A stretch of 15,554 nucleotides of DNA from Candidatus Heimdallarchaeota archaeon (GCA_029882335.1 JAOUKW010000052.1:1-15554); one strand, 5' to 3'. Shown: positions 1 to 7,087, numbered from the stretch's first letter. Translations and numbers: made by a program. Notes: a model not told the origin generated them from the sequence alone.

Positions 1-1676
1 ATTTCATCGAAGAAAATTACAGACGGAGAAGCGAGGCGAGCTTTTCTAAAAATCTCACGTATTCCTTTTTCTGATTCTCCTACCCATTTGGATAATAATT
101 CAGGTCCTTTAATTGATATAAAATTTGCTTCTGATTCATTTGCAACTGCTTTTGCTAACATAGTTTTTCCAGTACCTGGAGGTCCATATAATAATATTCC
201 AGAAGGGGGAGTAATTCCTAATCTTTCAAATGCAGAGGGATTTTTTATTGGCCACTCTACAGTTTCTTTCAATTCTTGAATTATCTCATCCAATCCACCA
301 ATATCTTCATAGCTAATGTTAGGAATTTCAACCATAACCTCTCTCATTGCAGAGGGATGTACTTCTTTTGAAGCAGCTACAAAATCATCATTAATAATTT
401 CCATGGCATCTAGAATTTCAGCAGGTATAGTTTCCTGATCCAAATCGATTTTAGGTAAAAATCTACGTAGGGTATGCATCGCGGCCTCTCGTGTCAAAGC
501 TTGTAAATCTGCACCGACCATACCATGAGTACTATTGGCATAATATCTAAGATCGACATCATCAGCAATAGGCATACCACGAGTATGAACAAGTAATATT
601 TCATATCGTCCATCAGCACTCGGAACACCAATTTCAATTTCTCTATCAAATCGACCGGGTCTTCTTAATGCAGGATCAACACCACCAATTCTATTGGTAG
701 CACCAATTACAATTACTTGCCCTCTTCCAGCCATACCATCCATTAAAGCTAATAATTGAGCAACAACTCTTCTTTCAACTTCACCACTTGTCCCCTCTCG
801 ACTTGGTGCGATGGCATCTATTTCATCTAAAAATATAATTGTAGGAGCTTGTTCTTCAGCTCTCTTAAAGATTGATCTTAATTTCTTCTCACTTTCACCG
901 TAATATTTAGACATGATTTCAGGACCATTAATCGTAACAAAATTTGCTTCTGATTCATTTGCAACAGCTCTTGCGATTAAAGTTTTTCCAACACCAGGTG
1001 GACCATGAATTAGCACTCCTTTTGGTGGATCTATACCTAGTTTATCAAATAATATCGGATGTTTTAAGGGCAATTCGACCATTTCTCTTATCTTTACTAC
1101 GACATCAGATAACCCACCAATATCCTCATATGAGATTGTGGATTTATGAGTAACATATTCTGCTACAGGTTTATCAGATATTTCTATCTTTGTATCATCA
1201 TTTATTAGAATAATTCCTTCTGGTTCGGACTTTACAACTACAAATGGGTTTGCTCTTCCTAATACAGGGATCATTACAGTATCGTTTAAAGTAAGAGGAT
1301 ATCCTTTAAGTTTCCTCTTAACAAATCGGACAAATCCAAAATCAGTGGAAAAGTTTATCTCACCAGGTGCAAATATAATTTTAGTTGCCTGATTTACGGT
1401 TGCTTTTCTTATTTTAATTTTCTCTGAAAGACTAACTCCTGCATTTTTTCGTATTACCTGATCCATACGAATAATTTCTCGTGACAAGTCTTCAGGATAT
1501 GCTGGCCAAGCAACAGCAGCAGTAGTTTTTTTTCCACTTAATTCTATAATATCTCCTGTTGAAATTCCTATTTTCTCCATTGCATCATGATTGATCCTGC
1601 ATTTTCCTCTAATTACGTCTCTACTCTTAGCTTCTGCTACTTGAAGTTCAATCCAATTATTTTCATCATTACCCAT
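1..1676 (-). CDS. cdc48: Cdc48/VCP-type AAA+ ATPase (3' end outside window)
   Basis: Hexameric unfoldase of the Cdc48/p97/VAT family, which extracts and unfolds proteins, often ahead of the proteasome. About 558 codons are visible in one open frame. Residues 1 to about 190 form the N-domain (double-psi barrel type). D1 follows, with Walker A GPPGVGKT at 225-232, Walker B IIFLDE near 280 and the second region of homology ending RRPGRFDR. D2 begins near 465, with Walker A GPPGTGKT at 498-505, and the window ends in its Walker B (VIFFDE). Family length is roughly 730-800 residues, so about a quarter is missing. The ATG start is supported by AGAGGT at 1688-1683, six bases upstream, and a TATA-like element about 45 bases upstream. 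D1 and D2 share a 27-base identical stretch (see findings). Identification is secure. Confidence 0.96.
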   Translation of the reverse strand, partial: MGNDENNWIELQVAEAKSRDVIRGKCRINHDAMEKIGISTGDIIELSGKKTTAAVAWPAYPEDLSREIIRMDQVIRKNAGVSLSEKIKIRKATVNQATKIIFAPGEINFSTDFGFVRFVKRKLKGYPLTLNDTVMIPVLGRANPFVVVKSEPEGIILINDDTKIEISDKPVAEYVTHKSTISYEDIGGLSDVVVKIREMVELPLKHPILFDKLGIDPPKGVLIHGPPGVGKTLIARAVANESEANFVTINGPEIMSKYYGESEKKLRSIFKRAEEQAPTIIFLDEIDAIAPSREGTSGEVERRVVAQLLALMDGMAGRGQVIVIGATNRIGGVDPALRRPGRFDREIEIGVPSADGRYEILLVHTRGMPIADDVDLRYYANSTHGMVGADLQALTREAAMHTLRRFLPKIDLDQETIPAEILDAMEIINDDFVAASKEVHPSAMREVMVEIPNISYEDIGGLDEIIQELKETVEWPIKNPSAFERLGITPPSGILLYGPPGTGKTMLAKAVANESEANFISIKGPELLSKWVGESEKGIREIFRKARLASPSVIFFDE

Positions 1677-1682
1677 AGGAAT

Positions 1683-1730
1683 ACCTCTTCTTAGCAAATA
1701 TTAATTATATCTAATTACTATTATATATTT
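1683..1730 (-). promoter_or_regulatory. cdc48 core promoter and ribosome binding site
   Basis: On the minus strand a TATA-like AAATATATAA lies at 1730-1721. The usual archaeal spacing of about 26 bases puts transcription start near 1700 and leaves a leader of about 24 bases. That leader carries AGAGGT at 1688-1683, six bases before the ATG at 1676. The promoter position is inferred from spacing; the sequence elements are seen directly. Confidence 0.55.
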
Positions 1731-1741
1731 TGGATGAAGAT

Positions 1742-1747
1742 AAAAAA
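1742..1747 (-). terminator. Possible T-tract terminator after the small GTPase gene
   Basis: Six A on the plus strand give TTTTTT in the minus-strand transcript about 95 bases after the GTPase stop and just before the cdc48 promoter. Archaeal transcription often ends at such T-tracts without a hairpin, and I see no hairpin here. Confidence 0.3.
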
Positions 1748-1839
1748 CAGATATCATTTATTACATGCTTTTTTTACTCTTTAACGAATACAAGAGTAAT
1801 CAAACATAATCATATAATATCTTACTTTTATCCTTTTTT

Positions 1840-2421
1840 TTACTTTTTACGTTCTGAAATAATAAGATTTGATAATTTTGGCAAAAATATCTCAATGTTG
1901 GAACCAGTTTTAGCACTTGTTTCAATATATTCAACAATTGAAAATTTTGTATTTTTATCGGATTGAAGATATTTAATTAAATCCTCTACTTCATTATCGT
2001 AAACTTCTCTGTTATCAAGATCGGATTTATTTCCTAAAATCACCACTGGAATTTTGTTTTTAAGTACATCAGTTTGTATTTCATTAATCATTCGTGAAAT
2101 CTGTAAGAAAGATTCATATCTAGTAAGGTCAAAAACAAATATTATGCAATCGACATCAATTAGAAGTTTTTTTCTTTTATTGCTATCAGTCGCAATTTTT
2201 CCAGATATATCATAGAATAATGATTTAATTATGACTTCTCCCATTTGAGGTAATCTTGTTGTAGAATAATTAATACCCAATGTTTCCGTATAACCAGCCA
2301 TAAATGCTTGCCCATTTACTTTTCGTAATATAGATGTTTTTCCAACACTAGATGATCCTAAGAATACAATCTTAGATGTATTTGATTTTGATTTGTTAAA
2401 TAAATTGAACAAGGTAATCAA
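1840..2421 (-). CDS. Ras/Rab-like small GTPase with Lys at the catalytic Gln position
   Basis: Single-domain small GTP-binding protein, 193 residues from the first possible start. G1 is GSSSVGKT (22-29), G2 is probably Thr47 in TLG, G3 is DISGK (71-75), G4 is NKSD (131-134) and G5 is ETSAK (167-171). Overall spacing is that of Ras/Rab proteins. The G3 box ends in Lys where Ras and Rab have the catalytic Gln61, so intrinsic hydrolysis may be weak or work differently. There is no C-terminal cysteine for prenylation. No ATG is available: the frame opens with TTG at 2421 directly after a TAA codon. The purine run AAGGA (2426-2422) abuts that TTG but lies nine bases before a second TTG at 2412, so the true start may be residue 4. 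Asgard genomes carry many such GTPases. The fold is certain, the partner unknown. Confidence 0.9.
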   Translation of the reverse strand: MITLFNLFNKSKSNTSKIVFLGSSSVGKTSILRKVNGQAFMAGYTETLGINYSTTRLPQMGEVIIKSLFYDISGKIATDSNKRKKLLIDVDCIIFVFDLTRYESFLQISRMINEIQTDVLKNKIPVVILGNKSDLDNREVYDNEVEDLIKYLQSDKNTKFSIVEYIETSAKTGSNIEIFLPKLSNLIISERKK

Positions 2422-2530
2422 TCCTTATATTATCATTAAGATAATAAACCCACTAATTATTATGTATCCATTGATGAATAAATATCTATCCAAATTTAAA
2501 GTTAATAATTATTCATAATCTTTCACAGAA

Positions 2531-2872
2531 TCAAATTTGTTCAAAACGACCACCAATTCGATGCCATGCAATGACACCTCCCCTCAAATTTGTTGCTTTT
2601 ATGTTTAATTTATTTACAAAATAATTTGTCACGTTATAGGATCGATTTCCAGAATTGCATACAAAAATAATAGAGGGTTTATCACGTAATTGACTATCGA
2701 AACCATTTTGTAATTTATTTGCTAATTCATCCATTGACAGCAAAACAGAACCAGGGATTACACCTGTTTGTTTCCACTCTCTTGGTGTTCGAACGTCAAT
2801 TAATGTAATTTTTGTATTATTACTAATTAGTTGTTGTAATTCTTTTGCATCGATCTCTGGTACTTGATTCAT
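2531..2872 (-). CDS. Single-domain rhodanese-like sulfurtransferase
   Basis: Small rhodanese-homology protein of 113 residues. Numbered from the ATG, it has the N-terminal CH2A-like motif LIDVRTPREW, then HIPGS-like GVIPGS, then the active-site loop CNSGNRS with the catalytic Cys at residue 72, and the closing GGVIAW motif typical of the GlpE/PspE-like group. Such proteins carry a persulfide on the Cys and pass sulfur to cyanide, thioredoxin or biosynthetic acceptors; the substrate here cannot be told. The frame extends three codons further to a GTG at 2881, but that GTG lies inside AAGGTG, which sits six bases before the ATG at 2872 and works as its Shine-Dalgarno sequence, so the ATG is the start. 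No signal peptide is seen, so it is probably cytosolic. Confidence 0.9.
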   Translation of the reverse strand: MNQVPEIDAKELQQLISNNTKITLIDVRTPREWKQTGVIPGSVLLSMDELANKLQNGFDSQLRDKPSIIFVCNSGNRSYNVTNYFVNKLNIKATNLRGGVIAWHRIGGRFEQI

Positions 2873-2878
2873 TGAAAA

Positions 2879-2884
2879 CACCTT
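2879..2884 (-). promoter_or_regulatory. Shine-Dalgarno sequence deciding the rhodanese start
   Basis: AAGGTG on the minus strand (2884-2879), six bases before ATG 2872. It contains the rejected upstream GTG. A TATA-like TTTTATAACT at 2916-2907 would put transcription start near 2885, giving a leader of about 13 bases; another TATA-like stretch lies at 2951-2944. Confidence 0.6.
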
Positions 2885-2951
2885 AAATACACTATGTTAA
2901 TCATGAGTTATAAAAAATCCTATACTAAAAATATAACAGAAAGTATATAAG

Positions 2952-2986
2952 AAAAATAAAAGCAATCTAGAAATTAAATTGAAAAA
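2952..2986 (-). terminator. T-rich terminator candidate after the 8-TM protein gene
   Basis: The minus-strand transcript reads TTTTT (2986-2982) just after the stop codon and TTTTATTTTT (2961-2952) further on. No stem-loop is evident, as is common for archaeal terminators. The second tract adjoins the possible upstream TATA element of the rhodanese gene. Confidence 0.4.
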
Positions 2987-2992
2987 GGAAAT

Positions 2993-4264
2993 TTAACCAG
3001 TAGATGTAAGAGATTCTCTTCTCATAAATGGAAGATGTTTATGAATTAGATTAGTAGCATCATGAAATACTTTTACATTTCCATTAAAATTAACGATGTG
3101 ATCTTTGTATTCATGGTAAAACGCATTTGTAAATGCTTGTAATCCTTTATTAAGAAAATATGAATTTTTATGAGTGATCAAGACACTTACAATCTCATTA
3201 TGTGAATTCATCACTATAACTCGATCGGACATACCAATTAGAATAATATGCCCCTCTGCATGAGCAATTTCTTGAACTAAATTTTGGATAGCCACAATAG
3301 CTGGAGATTTTAATGCATCATGTGTTATTTTACCTTCCTGACGAAATTCGTTAATAAATGAGAATAAAGTTATCCCTTGATACTGATTTATGATAATGAG
3401 TTGATATACATCAAAAGGTACACTATAAGCAAATTCTACGTTTATGATATATGCTAAGAGCATTGAAATGAGAGCAACCGTGAGAAGCCATGTATTGTGT
3501 ACTTCAAAATTAGGATCAATTATTGCACCTCCAAGAAGGAAAAAATTTGTTAATAAAGAGGAAAATCCAACAAGAACAAATACGCTTCCTCTTGCAATAG
3601 TTGGACTATCTGCATGCTTTAATGTCAAATACATGATTTTAAATCCGAAAAGACTAATCCATAATATAATCACTGCAAAAACACCTAAATAGATCATAAT
3701 TAATTCGTAAATTTGAGTTCTGAAAGCTGCTGCACTGGAAAATGGCTGAAGAACTATGAGAAAAACACCTCCAATGATAAGAGGAATTGCGGTTCCAATG
3801 ATTCCAATTGCATGAATTAAATCCGGTCTTAATTTATCCATCAATTCAACATGGAAATATAGCAAGATAACTACAAGAGGAAACAATATATCTGCGATTA
3901 ATGCCCAAATATTATTTCCGCGATTATATAATGTTTGTCCTTGAGTAGGTGGAGAGATCATCAAGAAAAATTCAGCTAATCCATGTAATAGAATTGCTAC
4001 AGAAAGAAACGAAAGACCTTTAATATTTTTTATATATGCTTTATATACCAGCACAACAAAAAATGAAATGGATAAAATAAATGGAATAAAATGATACCAA
4101 TATGTTTCTTTTATTGATTTCATAAATGATGAGAGTGGTCCTCCCAATATCCAAGCAAAAATAATTGTTCCTATAACTCCAATAACTACAGCAATTAATG
4201 CTTTGTACTGAGGTTTCATTTGATGTTCAAATTCTTCTATTTTTTCATTTAGATCATCAGTCAC
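2993..4264 (-). CDS. Eight-helix membrane protein with C-terminal longin-like domain
   Basis: Not a family I can name. A polar N-terminus (1-20) is followed by eight predicted membrane segments near 21-41, 58-78, 85-103, 118-138, 150-172, 187-210, 226-248 and 258-280. A soluble tail, about 285-423, then runs LIIINQYQGITLFSF, a helix near 318-334, strands near 339-366 and a long helix near 368-390. That is the beta-beta-alpha-beta-beta-beta-alpha order of longin/roadblock-type domains. It resembles the stand-alone protein at 13319-13765 in its opening (hydrophobic strand, turn with Gly, T-[LI]-F-S). Such domains bind small GTPases in eukaryotes and are frequent in Asgard archaea, so this may be a membrane receptor or anchor for a GTPase; that is inference. 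Start is GTG after an in-frame TGA, with only a weak GATGATG upstream. Confidence 0.75.
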   Translation of the reverse strand: MTDDLNEKIEEFEHQMKPQYKALIAVVIGVIGTIIFAWILGGPLSSFMKSIKETYWYHFIPFILSISFFVVLVYKAYIKNIKGLSFLSVAILLHGLAEFFLMISPPTQGQTLYNRGNNIWALIADILFPLVVILLYFHVELMDKLRPDLIHAIGIIGTAIPLIIGGVFLIVLQPFSSAAAFRTQIYELIMIYLGVFAVIILWISLFGFKIMYLTLKHADSPTIARGSVFVLVGFSSLLTNFFLLGGAIIDPNFEVHNTWLLTVALISMLLAYIINVEFAYSVPFDVYQLIIINQYQGITLFSFINEFRQEGKITHDALKSPAIVAIQNLVQEIAHAEGHIILIGMSDRVIVMNSHNEIVSVLITHKNSYFLNKGLQAFTNAFYHEYKDHIVNFNGNVKVFHDATNLIHKHLPFMRRESLTSTG

Positions 4265-4402
4265 AAATCATCATCTATCGCACTAAATTTAATTTTATTG
4301 AGTAAATAAAGATAATATTCCCAAAATAATTCAGTTTTTTTATTATTTCATAGTTTCCATAAATATCATCAATAATTTTCAATTGATTGATATTTCAAAT
4401 TT

Positions 4403-4678
4403 TTATTCTTTATTTAGCTCATCTTCTGCATTTTGATATGCTTCTTCATATGTGAACCGTATTGGATCTGGAGTAACCATCATTGTATAACCAATCCAAA
4501 ATCCAGATAATCCAATAATTAAAACAACTCCAAGTGTGGGTATTGCCAAACCCCAATATTGACCTTCAGTAAGTGTAACAGATGGTGAAGAAATTTTGGT
4601 GTAAATTAGAAAATATATCTCAAAAACAATAGCAAATAGAGAAGGAATTATTAAAAATAAACCTCGAAATTTAACCAT
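4403..4678 (-). CDS. Small two-helix membrane protein, function unknown
   Basis: 91 residues with a short basic N-terminus, a membrane segment near 5-27, a polar loop containing a Ser/Thr-rich part, a second segment near 42-66 and an acidic C-terminal tail (about 70-91). By the positive-inside rule the N-terminus is probably cytoplasmic and both ends face the same side. It starts at ATG with a weak GGAT five bases before it. It lies between the 8-TM/longin protein and the CNNM protein on the same strand, with gaps of about 140 and 90 bases, so co-transcription is possible but not shown. I do not recognise a family. Confidence 0.7.
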   Translation of the reverse strand: MVKFRGLFLIIPSLFAIVFEIYFLIYTKISSPSVTLTEGQYWGLAIPTLGVVLIIGLSGFWIGYTMMVTPDPIRFTYEEAYQNAEDELNKE

Positions 4679-4770
4679 TATTGATCCATTGTTTTTATTG
4701 GAATAAAAATTTTAGGTCTTTTGAAATACAATAGTAACTATTAGTGATAAAATTTTTTACGAAACAATAT

Positions 4771-6138
4771 TCATTTCTTTGTTATTTCTATTGATTCAAT
4801 ACGATGTCCATCAAGTTTTACTATTTTATAATTGAAAAGATCATCTTTGACAATATCGCCAATAGTAGGAATTTCAGATTTAAATAGTTCTAATACATAA
4901 CCAGCAAGTGTCACCGATTTTTCAGAATTAATTTCACTCTCATTTCCATCCGAAATTGCTTTATTAAATTCTTCAATAGATACTTGACCACCAACTATGA
5001 TATTTTCATTATTTATCATAATTGTGTTTTTTATACTTTCAGTATCAAATTCATCCCGGATTGGTCCAAAAATTGCTTCTATTATATCTTCTATTGTCAC
5101 CATACCTTCAAAAGAACCGTATTCATCAATAATTATTGCAACTTGAGTTTTTTGTTCTTGCATTTCCTTTAACAAATCATCTAATGGTTTACCCTCATGT
5201 ACAGTAATTACTGGTCTTAATATCTTAGGTATATCTATTTTTACCAAATTTGTATCCTTACCATTGATATATCTTACTACATCTTTAATATGTATGAATC
5301 CTTTGACATCATCTAGATCTGTTTCATAAATCGGTATTCTACTGTATCCAGTGGCAACAGATAGTTCAAGTATAGCTTTTAGATTTGTAGTTACTGGTAA
5401 TGCCTTTATATCAATTCTTGGTGTAAGGATTTTTTTAACACTTGTATCTGTAAATTCAAGTATATTGAAAATTAATTTAGACTCATATTCTTCAATTTCT
5501 CCTTTGCCTATTGAATTTTCAATGATCATCTTCAACTCATCTTCAGAATAAACAGTTCCATGTACTTCATCCTGTACTGGAATTTTTAAACTTTTTAAAA
5601 TAGAATTTGAACTCCAAACAAAGAATCGGAGTAGGGGGCTGGTTAATTTCATAAACCAATACAATGGTTCTGCACAGACTAGTACGGTTTTTTCCACATG
5701 TTGTATTGCAACTGACTTTGGTGCTAACTCACCTATTACAACATGTAAATATGCCACTATAAAATATGCAACTAAGAAGGCTGTTCCCTCAATATATGGT
5801 AAATTTGTTGGAGTTATCTCGAAGTTTAGATTAAATACATCGGATACACCAAAAATTAAAGAAATTAATACACTTGTAAAAAATGGTTCACCAACAAAAC
5901 CTAATGCAATCGATGCCAAAGTAATTCCAAGCTGTGTACTAGACATAGATCGATCTAGATCATTGATTATGTCTAGAGCTCGTTTTGCTCCTTTAGATCC
6001 ATTTGAAATTAATTCTTCAACTCTTGTTCTTCTAACTCGAACAAAAGCAAATTCAGATGCTACAAAAAACCCGTTTAATATTATTAGGAATATAATTAGA
6101 ATAAAATCTAAAAAATCTACTGATTCAAGTTCTACCAT
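4771..6138 (-). CDS. CNNM/CorC/HlyC-family membrane protein with CBS pair
   Basis: 455 residues with the standard three-part layout of the family. A DUF21/CNNM membrane domain covers residues 1 to about 190, with segments near 10-31, 66-92 and 118-138 and the conserved motif GELAPKS at 136-142. A CBS (Bateman) pair spans about 230-360, including YSRIPIYE and the second-repeat segment DEYGSFEGMVTIEDIIE. The CorC_HlyC ligand-binding-like domain runs from about 370 to the end. Relatives act in magnesium or other cation efflux and homeostasis, with the CBS pair binding adenine nucleotides. The old name hemolysin C is historical, and nothing here suggests a toxin. Start is ATG at 6138; no strong ribosome binding site is seen. 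Length and domains are normal for the family. Confidence 0.93.
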   Translation of the reverse strand: MVELESVDFLDFILIIFLIILNGFFVASEFAFVRVRRTRVEELISNGSKGAKRALDIINDLDRSMSSTQLGITLASIALGFVGEPFFTSVLISLIFGVSDVFNLNFEITPTNLPYIEGTAFLVAYFIVAYLHVVIGELAPKSVAIQHVEKTVLVCAEPLYWFMKLTSPLLRFFVWSSNSILKSLKIPVQDEVHGTVYSEDELKMIIENSIGKGEIEEYESKLIFNILEFTDTSVKKILTPRIDIKALPVTTNLKAILELSVATGYSRIPIYETDLDDVKGFIHIKDVVRYINGKDTNLVKIDIPKILRPVITVHEGKPLDDLLKEMQEQKTQVAIIIDEYGSFEGMVTIEDIIEAIFGPIRDEFDTESIKNTIMINNENIIVGGQVSIEEFNKAISDGNESEINSEKSVTLAGYVLELFKSEIPTIGDIVKDDLFNYKIVKLDGHRIESIEITKK

Positions 6139-6307
6139 ACTTAAAGATAAACTGTCCTAGCAGATTGTTTAGAGGTAAAAATCCATTTCATTACTGCTAA
6201 TTTTAGATTGTATTCTTTGCTAAAAAATGATTCAATATTGATAAAATAAATTATTGAGTTTTATGAATGAAATTAATCATATTAATTTCTTATACTAACA
6301 AATTTAT

Positions 6308-6341
6308 ACCTTAAGTACCTTATATAAATTATAATTAAGGT
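6308..6341 (+). promoter_or_regulatory. Promoter of the DHp-only gene, bracketed by inverted repeat
   Basis: ACCTTAA (6308-6314) and TTAAGGT (6335-6341) are perfect 7-base inverted arms separated by 20 bases, and the TATA-like TTATATAAATTA (6319-6330) lies between them. The left arm is part of ACCTTAAGT, also found before two other genes. ACCTTA recurs at 6317, nine bases on. The right arm overlaps the GTG start, so a bound protein could block both polymerase and start codon; this role is inferred. Confidence 0.4.
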
Positions 6342-6561
6342 GGTTCAAATCAATATAATTGAAATCCAATCATTGAAAGAGATTTGTAAACAATTATCTC
6401 ATGATATAAGAAATCCATTAAGTAGAATACAAATCCTATCACAAGTTTTACTTGAGGATATTGATAAATTGCCTAATGAATCACAAATCTATATAGAAAT
6501 GATTAGTTCTGCTTCCAAAGAAATTCTGAATGCATTAGAAGACATAATGAAAACTATCTAA
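6340..6561 (+). CDS. Stand-alone histidine-kinase DHp (HisKA-type) domain
   Basis: 73 residues, almost nothing but one HisKA-like dimerisation and phosphoacceptor hairpin. Helix 1 carries the H-box LSHDIRNPLSRIQ with the phosphoacceptor candidate His21, followed by the Asp and Asn-Pro seen in true kinases. A turn near 40-45 and a second helix (about 46-72) complete the hairpin. There is no ATP-binding domain: the stop TAA is followed at once by a gene on the opposite strand, and the other plus frames beyond it do not show N, G1 or G2 boxes. A dimer would make the four-helix bundle used by Spo0B-type phosphotransferases, so it may relay phosphate or pair with a separate kinase. A decay remnant is the main alternative. 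Start is GTG at 6340 within AAGGTGG; a core promoter about 28 bases upstream fits a leaderless start. Confidence 0.72.
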   Translation: MVQINIIEIQSLKEICKQLSHDIRNPLSRIQILSQVLLEDIDKLPNESQIYIEMISSASKEILNALEDIMKTI

Positions 6562-6932
6562 ATGTAACGATTCAATGTTTTACTTAATTTTTTATTATCT
6601 TTTTTAAGAGATCGGATTTCTTTTTTTAATTCAATTATTTCCAATTCTAGCTTATTTATTTTATTTTTTGATTTGGAAAGGCTAATTTTTTTTGAAGTTA
6701 GATCTTTTTTGACATCATCGATATCCTCATCACCTTTAGAACTAGTATTTCCTCCTTTTAATTGTTCTTTCAACGACCAAATCTCAGAACGATATTTTTT
6801 GATTTGTATTTCAAATTCATCCTGCTTTGTAAAACTATCAAGTCGTAATTTTTTAATTTGTTCTTGATAATTTTTTTGCATTTTTTTCATTTTTTCCTCA
6901 AGTTCTTCAATGGATGTCATTTCAGTTGTCAA
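6558..6932 (-). CDS. Coiled-coil protein, function unknown
   Basis: 124 residues, very rich in Lys, Glu and Leu/Ile, with heptad-like spacing over about 5-60 and 72-124 separated by a Gly/Ser/Asp-rich hinge (GGNTSSKGDEDIDD, near 60-73). This predicts two coiled-coil rods, probably dimerising, cytosolic, with no signal peptide. The start is TTG at 6932, chosen because the full Shine-Dalgarno AAAGGAGG (6949-6942) stands nine bases before it; the ATG at 6920 is 21 bases away and less likely. Its stop codon interleaves with that of the DHp-only gene (4-base tail-to-tail overlap). It shares a palindrome-rich divergent promoter region with the bactofilin gene, so the two may be controlled together. 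No family can be named from a low-complexity coiled coil. Confidence 0.75.
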   Translation of the reverse strand: MTTEMTSIEELEEKMKKMQKNYQEQIKKLRLDSFTKQDEFEIQIKKYRSEIWSLKEQLKGGNTSSKGDEDIDDVKKDLTSKKISLSKSKNKINKLELEIIELKKEIRSLKKDNKKLSKTLNRYI

Positions 6933-6941
6933 ATTAGGTAT

Positions 6942-6949
6942 CCTCCTTT
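6942..6949 (-). promoter_or_regulatory. Strong ribosome binding site deciding a TTG start
   Basis: AAAGGAGG on the minus strand, the most complete Shine-Dalgarno sequence in the window, nine bases before TTG 6932 of the coiled-coil gene. Confidence 0.75.
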
Positions 6950-6974
6950 ACATAAAATATAAATTGTAAGCCGA

Positions 6975-7005
6975 GTTTGATGTAATATATATTTATACAT
7001 CAAAC
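6975..7005. promoter_or_regulatory. Palindromic operator candidate around a TATA box
   Basis: GTTTGATGTA (6975-6984) and TACATCAAAC (6996-7005) are perfect 10-base inverted arms with an 11-base AT-only spacer. On the minus strand the spacer and inner arm contain TATAAATATATA, positioned as the core promoter of the coiled-coil gene, whose ribosome binding site lies about 25-35 bases downstream. A dimeric repressor on the arms would occlude TBP. The repeat is seen directly; the operator role is inferred. Confidence 0.6.
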
Positions 7006-7021
7006 ACTTTTAAATGATCGC

Positions 7022-7063
7022 TTTGTGAAATAATATAATAATAGGAAATTTTGTATTCACAAA
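7022..7063. repeat. Inverted repeat in the divergent intergenic region
   Basis: TTTGTGAA (7022-7029) and TTCACAAA (7056-7063) are perfect 8-base arms with 26 bases between them. It lies upstream of the promoters of both the coiled-coil and the bactofilin genes, so it could be a second protein-binding site. The spacer is long for a transcript hairpin. Confidence 0.4.
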
Positions 7064-7087
7064 TTAAATGAATTGGATAAATTATTC

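Noticed and set aside
88..1153. Plus-strand open frames of 63 and 69 codons across the first 1.2 kb
   Set aside because: They run antisense to the clear Cdc48 reading frame; the protein sequences are low in sense and have no ribosome binding site.
1730..1966. Plus-strand 78-codon frame
   Set aside because: It overlaps the C-terminus of the GTPase and the cdc48 promoter on the other strand, and its sequence is a hydrophobic shadow with no motif.
2873..2881. GTG at 2881 as the start of the rhodanese gene
   Set aside because: It lies inside AAGGTG, the ribosome binding site of the ATG at 2872.
3444..3692. 82-codon plus-strand frame
   Set aside because: It is antisense to membrane helices of the 8-TM protein; no supporting signal.
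4771..6138. Hemolysin/virulence function for the CNNM protein
   Set aside because: The hemolysin label comes from old annotation of HlyC-like proteins; the domain order is that of cation-homeostasis CNNM/CorC proteins.
6340..6561. Frameshifted histidine kinase whose ATPase domain continues downstream
   Set aside because: Beyond the stop the sequence is the coding strand complement of the coiled-coil gene; no N-box or G-box is visible in any plus frame.
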